Origin: Spirochaetales bacterium
Lineage (GTDB): Bacteria; Spirochaetota; Spirochaetia; Sphaerochaetales; Sphaerochaetaceae
Direction of reading: 5' to 3'
Assembly (NCBI GenBank): GCA_012519125.1
Contig: JAAYQY010000217.1
Span: 1-6,617 of the forward strand
Length of the DNA stretch: 6,617 bases
Numbering within the stretch: the first letter of the stretch is position 1; every line of letters begins with the position of its first letter. A program made the translations under genes and the position numbers. The notes below the pieces were generated by a model, which searched no databases, had not been told where the DNA came from, and was given only the letters and a program-made list of their open reading frames with translations. Positions 1 through 6,453 of this stretch are shown piece after piece.

Positions 1-325
1 AGGCTTTCGCCCACGCCTTGCTGCCTTCCACCCTGCTTGCACGCTTGGTGGGGCCGAAACAGTGGATTCCCCCTGTCTCCAACAGATCGACCAAGCCATC
101 CACCAAAGGCTGGTCCGGCCCAATGACAGCAAAGTCGATCTGCTTGCTCCAGGCATAGGTGAGAATGGCCTGATGGTCGGAAAGTTTGATGTCCTGCATC
201 TCTGCCAACGCTGACATGCCGGCATTCACCCCAATACCGTAGAGAACGGGATGCAAAGCACTCTTTGCAATCGCTTTTGCCAAGGCGTGTTCGCGGCCGC
301 CCGAACCGACTATGAGGACGCGCAT
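1..325 (-). CDS. purD: Phosphoribosylamine-glycine ligase (GAR synthetase), N-terminal part, cut by window edge
   Basis: PurD joins glycine to phosphoribosylamine with ATP to give GAR, step 2 of the pathway. I translated 108 residues. They begin MRVLIVGSGGREHALAKAIA, the glycine-rich N-domain signature of GAR synthetase. Further on come VIGPDQPLVDGLVD (about residues 67-80) and CFGPTKRASRVEGSKAWAKA at the edge, the segment that leads into the ATP-grasp domain. The family is usually about 420 residues, so roughly three quarters lie outside the window. The stretch YGIGVNAGMSALAE (about 32-45) differs from the more usual PGNAG-type sequence but sits in the right place. The ATG at 325 lies one base after the TAG of the preceding transformylase gene. 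There is no strong Shine-Dalgarno (only CTAGG overlapping that stop), so translation is probably coupled. Last visible gene of the operon. Confidence 0.95.
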   Translation of the reverse strand, partial: MRVLIVGSGGREHALAKAIAKSALHPVLYGIGVNAGMSALAEMQDIKLSDHQAILTYAWSKQIDFAVIGPDQPLVDGLVDLLETGGIHCFGPTKRASRVEGSKAWAKA

Positions 326-326
326 C

Positions 327-1484
327 CTAGTGGTGGAAAAGACGGATGGAGTTGCACACCATCACCATCTTGTACGCATCACAGGCCTCGATGACCAGCT
401 CATCACGAAGGGACCCGCCGCTTTGCACGATATAGGAGACCCCGCTTCGGGCAGCCCGGTCGATGTTGTCGCGGAAGGGGAAGAAGGCATCACTGGCTAG
501 ACTGACCCCGCTTACATGCGAAAGGATTTCCTTTTTTTGTTCTGCCGAAAGAGGACTCACCTCCTCGGAGAAGTAGCGCTGCCACCCCTCAAGCTCCCCC
601 TGCAGGTAGTGCTCCACCGCATTGTCCTTGTCATTGCGGCTGAGCTTGGGAAGGAAGGGAAGATCAAGTACGGCCTTGCACTGTCGCAGGTGCCACAGGT
701 CTGCCTTATCCCCGGCAAGACGGGTGCAGTTGATGCGTGACTGCTGGCCGGCCCCCACCCCGATGGTCTGGCCGCGTTTTGCATAGCAGACGGAGTTGGA
801 CTGGGTGTACTTGAGGGTATTCAGGGCAACCAGGAGGTCGATCACCGCTTCTTCAGGAATAGCTTGCTCGTGTGTCACCACAGGCTCGAGGACCGACCTG
901 TCCAGGACAACAGAGTTGTGCTCCTGGGTGAAGGTGATGCCGAACACCGAGCGTGTCTCCAAAAGCGGGGCTTGCCAGGTAGAATCGATGGCGAGGACGG
1001 TGAAGGTTCCCCCTTTCTTTTGCTTGAGCACCTCCAACGCCTCAGGTGTATAGGAGGGGGCGATGACCCCATCGCTGACTTCCGCCTTGATGATCTTCGC
1101 GGTACTGAGGTCGCACTCATCGCTGAGGCTGATGAAATCACCGAAGGAGGACATGCGGTCGGCACCGCGGGCACGGACATAGGCCGCAGCCAGGCTCGAC
1201 AGCTTCTGGCTTTCCGAGATGAAGTACATGCTTCGCTCCACCTCATCAAGGGCCAATCCTACGGCAGCTCCTGCAGGACTCACATGCTTGAACGAAGCGG
1301 CAGAGGCAAGGCCGGTTGCCTTCTTCAGCGAGCTGACCAGCTGCCAGCCATTGAGGGCATCGAGCAGGTTGATGTAGCCTGCCTTGCCGTTGAGCACCTT
1401 CAGAGGCAATGTTCCTTCCTCTACACTGATGGCAGCCTGTTTCTGGTTAGGGTTGCACCCATACTTCAATTCAAGACGGTCCAC
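327..1484 (-). CDS. purV: Stand-alone AICAR transformylase (eukaryote-like, no IMP cyclohydrolase domain)
   Basis: This enzyme transfers a formyl group from 10-formyl-tetrahydrofolate to AICAR, giving FAICAR. The 385 residues match only the C-terminal transformylase half of PurH/ATIC; the N-terminal MGS-like cyclohydrolase domain (about 200 residues) is absent. From memory, similarity to animal ATIC is striking: LKYGCNPNQ (6-14), FKHVSPAGAAVG (65-76) with the catalytic Lys66-His67 pair (human Lys266-His267), RARGADRMSSFGDF (104-117), KYTQSNSVCYA (225-235), SDAFFPFRDN (331-340) and the C-terminal RLFHH. Ordinary bacterial PurH has KHANPCG-type sequence at the Lys-His site. The start is GTG at 1484, three bases after the upstream stop. 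AGGAG at 1496-1492, inside the end of the upstream gene, is spaced 7 nt from it. The protein needs a separate cyclohydrolase, which the adjacent fusion supplies. The name purV for stand-alone transformylases is from memory; purH is the commoner annotation. Confidence 0.95.
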   Translation of the reverse strand: MDRLELKYGCNPNQKQAAISVEEGTLPLKVLNGKAGYINLLDALNGWQLVSSLKKATGLASAASFKHVSPAGAAVGLALDEVERSMYFISESQKLSSLAAAYVRARGADRMSSFGDFISLSDECDLSTAKIIKAEVSDGVIAPSYTPEALEVLKQKKGGTFTVLAIDSTWQAPLLETRSVFGITFTQEHNSVVLDRSVLEPVVTHEQAIPEEAVIDLLVALNTLKYTQSNSVCYAKRGQTIGVGAGQQSRINCTRLAGDKADLWHLRQCKAVLDLPFLPKLSRNDKDNAVEHYLQGELEGWQRYFSEEVSPLSAEQKKEILSHVSGVSLASDAFFPFRDNIDRAARSGVSYIVQSGGSLRDELVIEACDAYKMVMVCNSIRLFHH

Positions 1485-1487
1485 GCG

Positions 1488-2186
1488 CTATCTCCTCTCT
1501 TCTGCATTGATGATGATGGTCTGGACCTCATGGGTATCCAGATCGATTTCTTTCACACACAAGCCTACCCGGACCCGCTCATCCAGACTCTGCCAGACAG
1601 ACCGGGCCAGCTGTTCTCCGTTTCCTGTGAAAAACACCCTTCTGGGCTCCCCAGCAAAGGAGGGAAGAGGCTCTTCTTCCCGCTCATAGGTATGGATCAG
1701 ATGGCCCTCTCCTGCCTGCAGCTTTGCGTAGGGAAAGAAGGCATGCTCACACGAACCGTCCTCTCTTCTGCGAAGGATGGAAAGGGTGTAGGGAATGGGC
1801 CCCTCAGCTTGGAAAAGGGCGCTGATGCGCGGGGTGTAGTTCGGCGCATCCGGCTCGTAGGTACTGTCGGCCAAGCCTTCCTCGAAGGAACGACCGCCGG
1901 CCAAAGAGGCAAGGATTGCCTCACTCTGGTCCCCGTTCGCCACCACAAACGCATTGCCGATGCGGTCGATAGCTCGGTAGATGATCAGGGACGGGTCCAC
2001 AAGCAGGCTCTCATCGAGTGCCTCGGTACGCACAGCCTCGTTTTGGGCGACAAGCATCCGATTCTTGCTGTGCTTGCTGCGGGCAGTGATGAAGTAGACG
2101 AGCAAGGCTTTGCCCTCCTCGCTCATGCCGCAGGCGATGCCCCTGCCGGGGTAGCGTAGGCCTTTCAAATATGTTTCGAGTTGCAT
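1488..2186 (-). other. purO: PurO-type IMP cyclohydrolase domain of the fusion
   Basis: This domain-level entry covers residues 195-426 of the fusion, about 232 residues. That is roughly the length of free-standing bacterial proteins of this family. It begins with MQLETYLKGLRYPGRG, which resembles the natural N-terminus of free clostridial-type IMP cyclohydrolases (a short helix, then YPGRG). The domain is therefore not truncated at its N-terminus. It is unrelated to the MGS-like cyclohydrolase half of normal PurH. Confidence 0.85.
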
Positions 2187-2768
2187 CTCTTCCTCCAACT
2201 TCTGGCAATACTGTTGCACCGTCTTGGGCAGCAAGGTCCACTCGATGGTCGTGAGGATTCTTTGCCCCAAAGATGAGGGAGTATCATCATCGGCGACACT
2301 GAGCGCCTGCTGTGCAAGGATCGGACCTTCGTCCGCCTCTTCTGTCACCAGATGGACCGTCGCCCCGCTGATCTTCACCCCTCGCTTGAGAACCGCTTCA
2401 TGGACACGCTCCCCATAATACCCTTTTCCTCCGAAAGAGGGGAGCAGGGAGGGGTGGATGTTGACGATGCGATTCCTATGCGCATTCACAAACTGTGCAG
2501 AGAGAATGGTCAGAAAGCCTGCGAGCACGATCAGGTCAACCGCATGGTCGTCCAACAGGCCTTCAAGCGTTTGCTCAAGGGCTTTTTTCCCCAGTGTCTT
2601 GCGATCGAGGCCGATGGAAGAGATCCCCTTTTTTCTGCTTCGCCCAAGGGCCGGCGTATCGAGCTTGTCACTGGCAACCAGCACCACCTCACCAGGAACC
2701 AGATCGGCATCCAAAAGCGCCTGGAGATTGGTGCCGCTTCCGCTTGCCAGTACCGCGATCCGTATCAT
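1488..2768 (-). CDS. purN: Fusion protein: GAR transformylase (PurN) + PurO-type IMP cyclohydrolase
   Basis: This is one 426-residue frame with two enzyme domains. Residues 1-190 are PurN, which formylates GAR with 10-formyl-THF (step 3): ASGSGTNLQALL (8-19), VLAGFLTIL (81-89), NIHPSLLPSFGGKGYYG (103-119), and GATVHLVTEEADEGPIL (135-151). Asn103, His105 and Asp146 match the E. coli catalytic triad Asn106/His108/Asp144. Residues about 195-426 are an IMP cyclohydrolase of the archaeal PurO / IMP_cyclohyd family (NTN-hydrolase-like fold): YPGRGIACGM (206-215), TARSKHSKNR (228-237), DPSLIIY (258-264), VVANGDQSE (275-283), EPDAPNYTPRIS (305-316), GHLIHTY (355-361). It closes FAICAR to IMP, the final step. 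PurN alone is normally about 190-210 residues, so both domains look complete. The ATG at 2768 shares ATGA with the purM stop (4-nt overlap). A weak or absent SD suggests coupling. Stop is TAG. The cyclohydrolase assignment is by motif recall, not by search. Confidence 0.93.
   Translation of the reverse strand: MIRIAVLASGSGTNLQALLDADLVPGEVVLVASDKLDTPALGRSRKKGISSIGLDRKTLGKKALEQTLEGLLDDHAVDLIVLAGFLTILSAQFVNAHRNRIVNIHPSLLPSFGGKGYYGERVHEAVLKRGVKISGATVHLVTEEADEGPILAQQALSVADDDTPSSLGQRILTTIEWTLLPKTVQQYCQKLEEEMQLETYLKGLRYPGRGIACGMSEEGKALLVYFITARSKHSKNRMLVAQNEAVRTEALDESLLVDPSLIIYRAIDRIGNAFVVANGDQSEAILASLAGGRSFEEGLADSTYEPDAPNYTPRISALFQAEGPIPYTLSILRRREDGSCEHAFFPYAKLQAGEGHLIHTYEREEEPLPSFAGEPRRVFFTGNGEQLARSVWQSLDERVRVGLCVKEIDLDTHEVQTIIINAEERR
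2184..2196 (-). promoter_or_regulatory. Candidate internal ribosome binding site and ATG at the PurN/PurO junction
   Basis: On the coding strand, GGAGG (2196-2192) is followed by a 5-nt spacer and an in-frame ATG at 2186 (Met195 of the fusion). This Met is the residue where a free cyclohydrolase would start. The site could allow internal initiation that yields a separate PurO protein. The same bases also encode Lys-Leu-Glu-Glu-Glu-Met in the linker, so the match could be chance from GAG/GAA codons. Use of the site is inferred. Confidence 0.5.
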
Positions 2769-3799
2769 AGCAGCACCAGAGGCTCGTCACTTGCCACAAC
2801 AGAGCCCAGCACATAGGCATCAGGAAGGAGTGACAACGCTTGCTTGACATCGTCCTTATCCAGAATGAGGACCATGCCCACCCCCATGTTGAACGTGTTG
2901 AACATCTGCCGGTCATCGATGGAGGAGAGCTTCTGCATCAGGGTGAAGAGGGGGAGAACCCGCACCTGCTGTTTCTCAATCCTTGCTCCCAGACCCTGTG
3001 GCAGGGAGCGGGGAATGTTCTCGAAGAACCCTCCCCCCGTGATATGGCTCGCTCCCTTGATAGCTACCTGCTCTGAAAGGGAGAGCACCTCGTTGACGTA
3101 GATGCGCGTTGGCTCGAGCAAGGCTGCACCCAACGTGCTGCCAAGCTCAGGATAGGATGTCCCAAGGTTTTCGGGATGCTTGTCCAGGTCAAAGATTGAC
3201 CTTACCAGAGAGAATCCGTTGGAATGAACGCCCGAGGAAGGCAGGGCCACCAAGACATCACCTTCTGTGATGGATGCGGTATCGAAAATTCTGGTCTTGT
3301 CCACCACTGCGGTACAGAAGCCCGCGATGTCGTACTCCCCTGAGCCATAGAAACCTGGCATCTCGGCCGTCTCGCCCCCTATCAGGGCACAACCTGCCAA
3401 AAGGCAGCCCTGGGCAACCCCTTTTACGATCTGCTCCACCTTTTTCGGTTCGAGCTTTCCCAATGCGATGTAGTCGAGGAAGATCTTCGGCCGTGCCCCG
3501 CAGCAGATGACATCGTTGACGCACATGGCCACGCAGTCGATGCCGATGGTATCGTGCTTGTCCAGGGCAAAGGCGAGCTTGAGCTTGGTGCCCACCCCGT
3601 CGGTCCCGCTGACCAGCACAGGATTGGGGCACTCGGAGAGGTCGAGCTCGAACATGCCGCCAAAGCCGCCGATATCCGAGCGAACCCCCTTGATGGCAGT
3701 CCTTGCCACATGGGCCTTGATCAACTCAACCGCCTCATACCCGCGGCGGATATCCACCCCGCTTTCGGCATACCGTTCACTGTGACTCTGAGGATGCAT
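2765..3799 (-). CDS. purM: Phosphoribosylformylglycinamidine cyclo-ligase (AIR synthetase)
   Basis: PurM closes the imidazole ring of FGAM with ATP, giving AIR (step 5). The protein has 344 residues, close to the 345 of E. coli PurM. Typical segments in order: ESGVDIRRGYEAV (12-24), the glycine-rich SGTDGVGTKLKLA (65-77), HDTIGIDCVAMCVNDV (82-97), GGETAEMPGFYG (141-152), PSSGVHSNGFSLVR (187-200), HITGGGFFENIPR (252-264) and FNMGVGM (303-309). The frame is open further upstream to 3850. I chose ATG 3799 because AAGGAG (3811-3806) stands 6 nt before it and because MHPQSHSERYAESGVD aligns with the usual N-terminus. The start overlaps the end of purF by 23 nt, and the TGA overlaps the ATG of the next gene by 4 nt. 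It acts as a soluble cytoplasmic enzyme, usually a homodimer. Confidence 0.96.
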   Translation of the reverse strand: MHPQSHSERYAESGVDIRRGYEAVELIKAHVARTAIKGVRSDIGGFGGMFELDLSECPNPVLVSGTDGVGTKLKLAFALDKHDTIGIDCVAMCVNDVICCGARPKIFLDYIALGKLEPKKVEQIVKGVAQGCLLAGCALIGGETAEMPGFYGSGEYDIAGFCTAVVDKTRIFDTASITEGDVLVALPSSGVHSNGFSLVRSIFDLDKHPENLGTSYPELGSTLGAALLEPTRIYVNEVLSLSEQVAIKGASHITGGGFFENIPRSLPQGLGARIEKQQVRVLPLFTLMQKLSSIDDRQMFNTFNMGVGMVLILDKDDVKQALSLLPDAYVLGSVVASDEPLVLL

Positions 3800-5189
3800 C
3801 AACAACTCCTTGTGGCGGCTCGCACGGATAGGAGCCGGTAAAGCAGGCACTGCAGAACCCTATGGATGGATGGTCGCTGAGTTTGAGCACCTGCTCGGGA
3901 AGCAGGAATCCCAAAGAATCGACATCCAGGATCTTCTGCATCTCCTGATGGGAATACTTGTGTGCGAACAGATCCTTGCGCGAATCGATGTCTGTTCCGT
4001 AGTAGCAGGGGTGGAGAAAGGGAGGGGCGGAGGAGCGCAGATGCACTTCCTTTGCCCCAGCCTCGCGCAAGAGGCGTACAATCCGCTTGCTGGTGGTTCC
4101 CCGAACAATCGAATCATCGATGAGCACCACCCGTTTGCCTGCCACCGTGGAAGCGATGGGATTGAGCTTGATGCGAACCCCACTCTCCCGTTCCCCTTGC
4201 TTGGGCTGGATGAAGGTACGGCCGATGTACTTGTTCTTGATGAAGCCGATGCTGTAGGGAATACCCGACTGCCAGGCATAGCCGATGGCTGCATCGATGC
4301 CACTGTCGGGTACCCCGATGACCACATCTGCCTGGGCTGGGTGTTCCAGCGCGAGGAAGGCCCCGCTGCGCAGTCGTGCCTGGTGTACGCTGATCGTGTC
4401 GATGACGCTGTCGGGGCGGGCAAAGTAGATCAGCTCAAACACACAGAGACTTCCCTTGGTCTCCCCTACATGCCGTTTTTTGCTCTCCAGCTGACCTGTC
4501 TTGGCATCGACGATGCAAATTTCCCCGGGCTCTACATCCCGTAAAAATTGGGCACCCACCGCATCGAGGGCACAGCTCTCACTGGCAAACACATAGCCAT
4601 CTTCAAGCTTTCCTATGCACAGGGGCTTGAAACCCCACCGATCGCGGACTGCAATGAGCTTGCCTGCTGTCATGACCAGAAGCGAGTACGAGCCTTTCAG
4701 CTCATCCATTGCCTTCTCAACCGCTTCCTCCACACTCTCACTGGTAAGCCGATGCTTGGTGATGATGTAGGCTATCACCTCGGTATCACTGGTGGTGTGG
4801 AAAAGCGAGCCCTGCCTCTCCAAGGATGAGCGAAGCTGGACATCGTTGGTGAGGTTCCCGTTGTGGGCCAAGGCCATGCTTCCCATCTGATGACGGATGA
4901 GCAAGGGTTGCACATTCTCACGTGATCGTTCCCCACTGGTCCCATACCGGGTATGGGCGATTGCCATCCTGGTGGTGGATGTAACCTGCACAGGCTCAGG
5001 GAATACCTCAGCAACCAGCCCAAGGTCCTTCTGTACAGTCAGCGAGCCTTTGTCATTCCAAGCAATGCCACACCCCTCCTGCCCGCGATGTTGCAAGGAG
5101 TAAAGGCCGAGGTGGCAGAACAGGGCGGTATCTGCTGCTGCTTCGGAATAGATGCCAAACAGCCCGCACGCTTCCTTGAGAGTGGCCAT
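3777..5189 (-). CDS. purF: Amidophosphoribosyltransferase (glutamine PRPP amidotransferase), iron-sulfur type
   Basis: PurF makes phosphoribosylamine from PRPP and glutamine, the committed first step. The protein has 470 residues. Cys8 in [14 protein letters not shown] is the predicted catalytic N-terminal cysteine, so a 7-residue propeptide (MATLKEA) should be removed. The NTN glutaminase domain runs to about residue 240, with HRGQEGCGIA (34-43), HTRYGTSG (79-86), AHNGNL (108-113) and TSDTEV (133-138). The phosphoribosyltransferase domain carries the PRPP loop VVLIDDSIVRGTTS (354-367). Cys249 (before FELIYFARPDS), Cys395 (HPCYYG), Cys446 and Cys449 (CSACFTGSYP) match the four [4Fe-4S] ligands known from Bacillus subtilis PurF. 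The ATG at 5189 overlaps the purC TGA by one base (TGATG) and has no strong SD, so coupling is likely. PurF of this family is commonly inhibited by AMP/GMP nucleotides; nothing here tests that. Confidence 0.97.
   Translation of the reverse strand: MATLKEACGLFGIYSEAAADTALFCHLGLYSLQHRGQEGCGIAWNDKGSLTVQKDLGLVAEVFPEPVQVTSTTRMAIAHTRYGTSGERSRENVQPLLIRHQMGSMALAHNGNLTNDVQLRSSLERQGSLFHTTSDTEVIAYIITKHRLTSESVEEAVEKAMDELKGSYSLLVMTAGKLIAVRDRWGFKPLCIGKLEDGYVFASESCALDAVGAQFLRDVEPGEICIVDAKTGQLESKKRHVGETKGSLCVFELIYFARPDSVIDTISVHQARLRSGAFLALEHPAQADVVIGVPDSGIDAAIGYAWQSGIPYSIGFIKNKYIGRTFIQPKQGERESGVRIKLNPIASTVAGKRVVLIDDSIVRGTTSKRIVRLLREAGAKEVHLRSSAPPFLHPCYYGTDIDSRKDLFAHKYSHQEMQKILDVDSLGFLLPEQVLKLSDHPSIGFCSACFTGSYPCEPPQGVVDASSESQ
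3797..3811 (-). promoter_or_regulatory. Ribosome binding site deciding the purM start
   Basis: AAGGAG at 3811-3806, a 6-nt spacer (TTGTTG), then ATG at 3799. It lies inside the last codons of purF, in a different frame. It excludes the longer upstream open frame as the likely product. Confidence 0.8.
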
Positions 5190-5902
5190 CAGTTGATGCC
5201 CATCAAGCGGAAAAGCACTTCCTGATACGCTTCCTCTACCGAGCCGAGATCGCGGCGGAACCGATCCTTGTCCAACTTCTTGCCGGTCTTGGTGTCCCAG
5301 AACCTGCAGGTATCGGGTGAGATCTCATCGGCAAGAATCAACTTGCCTTCGTCGGTGATACCAAACTCAAGCTTGAAATCCACCAACTCAATTCCGAGGT
5401 CCCTCAGGTAGGAACCAAGAATGTCATTGATCTTGAGGCTGTAGGCGCTGAGCTGGGCAAGCTCTTCATCAAGAGCAAGACCGAGTGCCTTGATGTGGTA
5501 CTCATTTACCAGCGGGTCGCCCAAATCATCCCGTTTGTAACAGAACTCAAGCACGGTACATCTTAGCTTCGTCCCCTCCTCAAGGCCGAGACGGGTCGCC
5601 AGCGAGCCGGCTGCAATGTTGCGGACGATGACTTCCAAGGGAATGATGCGCACCTTTCTCACCGCTGTCTCCCGGTCGGAAAGTTCCTTCAGGAAGTGGG
5701 TGGGTATGCCTTCTTTCTCCAAGAGCTGCATCAGATGGTTGCTCACCCTATTGTTGATGCTGCCTTTGTGTTCGATCGTGCCCTTCTTCAATCCGTTGAA
5801 GGCTGTCGCATCATCCTTGTAGGAGACGATGTAAACGCCTGCCTCATCGGTTGCATAGACTTTCTTCGCCTTTCCCTCATACAGTTGTTGCGTTTTTTGC
5901 AT
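5189..5902 (-). CDS. purC: Phosphoribosylaminoimidazole-succinocarboxamide synthase (SAICAR synthetase)
   Basis: PurC condenses CAIR with aspartate using ATP to give SAICAR. Start chosen at ATG 5902, giving 237 residues, the same length as E. coli PurC. GGGAG at 5912-5908 lies 5 nt before it. A longer frame from TTG 5920 would add only six residues and would bury the SD. Residues counted from the chosen start: [13 protein letters not shown] (5-17), [10 protein letters not shown] (27-36), [17 protein letters not shown] (52-68), the signature [15 protein letters not shown] (92-106), and the C-terminal [12 protein letters not shown] (about 191-202). These make the single SAICAR synthetase domain; there is no fusion to PurE as in animals. 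It follows purE by a 41-nt gap containing a terminator-like hairpin and is joined to purF by a 1-nt overlap. Confidence 0.97.
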   Translation of the reverse strand: MQKTQQLYEGKAKKVYATDEAGVYIVSYKDDATAFNGLKKGTIEHKGSINNRVSNHLMQLLEKEGIPTHFLKELSDRETAVRKVRIIPLEVIVRNIAAGSLATRLGLEEGTKLRCTVLEFCYKRDDLGDPLVNEYHIKALGLALDEELAQLSAYSLKINDILGSYLRDLGIELVDFKLEFGITDEGKLILADEISPDTCRFWDTKTGKKLDKDRFRRDLGSVEEAYQEVLFRLMGIN

Positions 5903-5912
5903 GGTATCTCCC
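5903..5912 (-). promoter_or_regulatory. Ribosome binding site deciding the purC start
   Basis: GGGAG (5912-5908) with a 5-nt spacer before ATG 5902. It lies outside the upstream hairpin, so the hairpin itself should not hide it. Confidence 0.75.
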
Positions 5913-5918
5913 TCTGGC

Positions 5919-5958
5919 AATAAAAAAGAGCTTCACCTGTTTTTCAGGGAAAGCTCTT
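5919..5958 (-). terminator. Intrinsic-terminator-like hairpin between purE and purC
   Basis: On the coding strand, arm AAGAGCTT (5958-5951) pairs perfectly with AAGCTCTT (5933-5926). Inside, CCTG (5948-5945) pairs with CAGG (5939-5936) around a five-A loop, with a 2x2 mismatch between the two stems. A run of six T (5927-5922) then ATT follows, partly shared with the stem. The outer stem is AT-rich (3 of 8 pairs GC), so it is probably a weak or partial terminator. The purE stop codon (5946-5944) sits in the inner stem/loop and the last purE codons form the 5' arm. A ribosome finishing purE would block folding. Confidence 0.6.
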
Positions 5959-6447
5959 GTTGATTCGCGCGTCTGCACTTCTTACTTGCTCAGCCATGGC
6001 AAGGCGCCTTTTTGCCAGCTTTTCTGAGAGCTGGGGATCCTGGAGTGCCAGGATCTGGGCAGCAAGCAGAGCTGCGTTGGCTGCCCCATCTATGGCCACG
6101 CTTGCCACCGGATAGCCGGTGGGCATCTGCACGGTGGAAAAGAGTGCATCGAGGCCGGAAAGAGAGGTGGACAAGGGGATGCCGATCACCGGCAAGAGGG
6201 TTCTGCTGGCCAGCACCCCGCCAAGATGGGCTGCCTTCCCTGCCGCTGCAATCAGCACTTTCAGGCCACGCTGGGCAGCAGTTTCTGCAAAGGCTATCGT
6301 ATCATCGCTGGTACGGTGGGCGGAGAGAATCCGCTTCTCAAAGGGAATTCCCAGCTCTGAAAGGACCTGGAAAGCTCCCTGGACCCGGTCCAAGTCGCTC
6401 TCGCTCCCCAACAAAACGGCAACAATACTCTTCTGTGTTGTCTGCAT
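5944..6447 (-). CDS. purE: N5-carboxyaminoimidazole ribonucleotide mutase (class I PurE)
   Basis: Class I PurE converts N5-CAIR to CAIR. The protein has 167 residues. Motifs: VAVLLGSESDLDRV (9-22), ILSAHRTSDDT (40-50) with His44 corresponding to the catalytic His45 of E. coli, AAAGKAAHLGGVLA (67-80), PVIGIPLSTSLSGLDALFSTVQMPTG (86-111), and GAANAALLAAQIL (121-133). SAHRT plus AAHL-type sequence marks class I. The class II enzymes of animals and Treponema denticola have SAHKT and AGRSNALSG instead. The usual GGAAHLPG loop reads GKAAHLGG here (Lys71, Gly76 changes), which may be a lineage variant. A class I enzyme implies a PurK elsewhere in the genome. It is the first gene of the purine run. 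ATG 6447 is the only sensible start, yet no Shine-Dalgarno precedes it. The stop TGA is inside the hairpin that follows. Confidence 0.96.
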   Translation of the reverse strand: MQTTQKSIVAVLLGSESDLDRVQGAFQVLSELGIPFEKRILSAHRTSDDTIAFAETAAQRGLKVLIAAAGKAAHLGGVLASRTLLPVIGIPLSTSLSGLDALFSTVQMPTGYPVASVAIDGAANAALLAAQILALQDPQLSEKLAKRRLAMAEQVRSADARINKSFP

Positions 6448-6453
6448 AGGCGT

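Noticed and set aside
864..2159. 431-codon open frame on the plus strand, antisense to the transformylase and the fusion gene
   Set aside because: It lies wholly opposite two well-supported genes, crosses their boundary, and its translation resembles no protein I recognise. It is best explained as a mirror of the real codons.
3800..3850. Longer N-terminus for purM (start at 3850)
   Set aside because: It would add 17 residues not typical of PurM and lies within purF; the ATG at 3799 has a strong ribosome site and a normal N-terminus.
3810..4544. 244-codon plus-strand open frame opposite purF
   Set aside because: Same reason: antisense to a fully conserved purF with no recognisable domain.
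5903..5920. TTG start at 5920 for purC
   Set aside because: It adds only six residues not typical of the family and would place the good GGGAG site inside the gene; ATG 5902 gives the usual 237-residue length.
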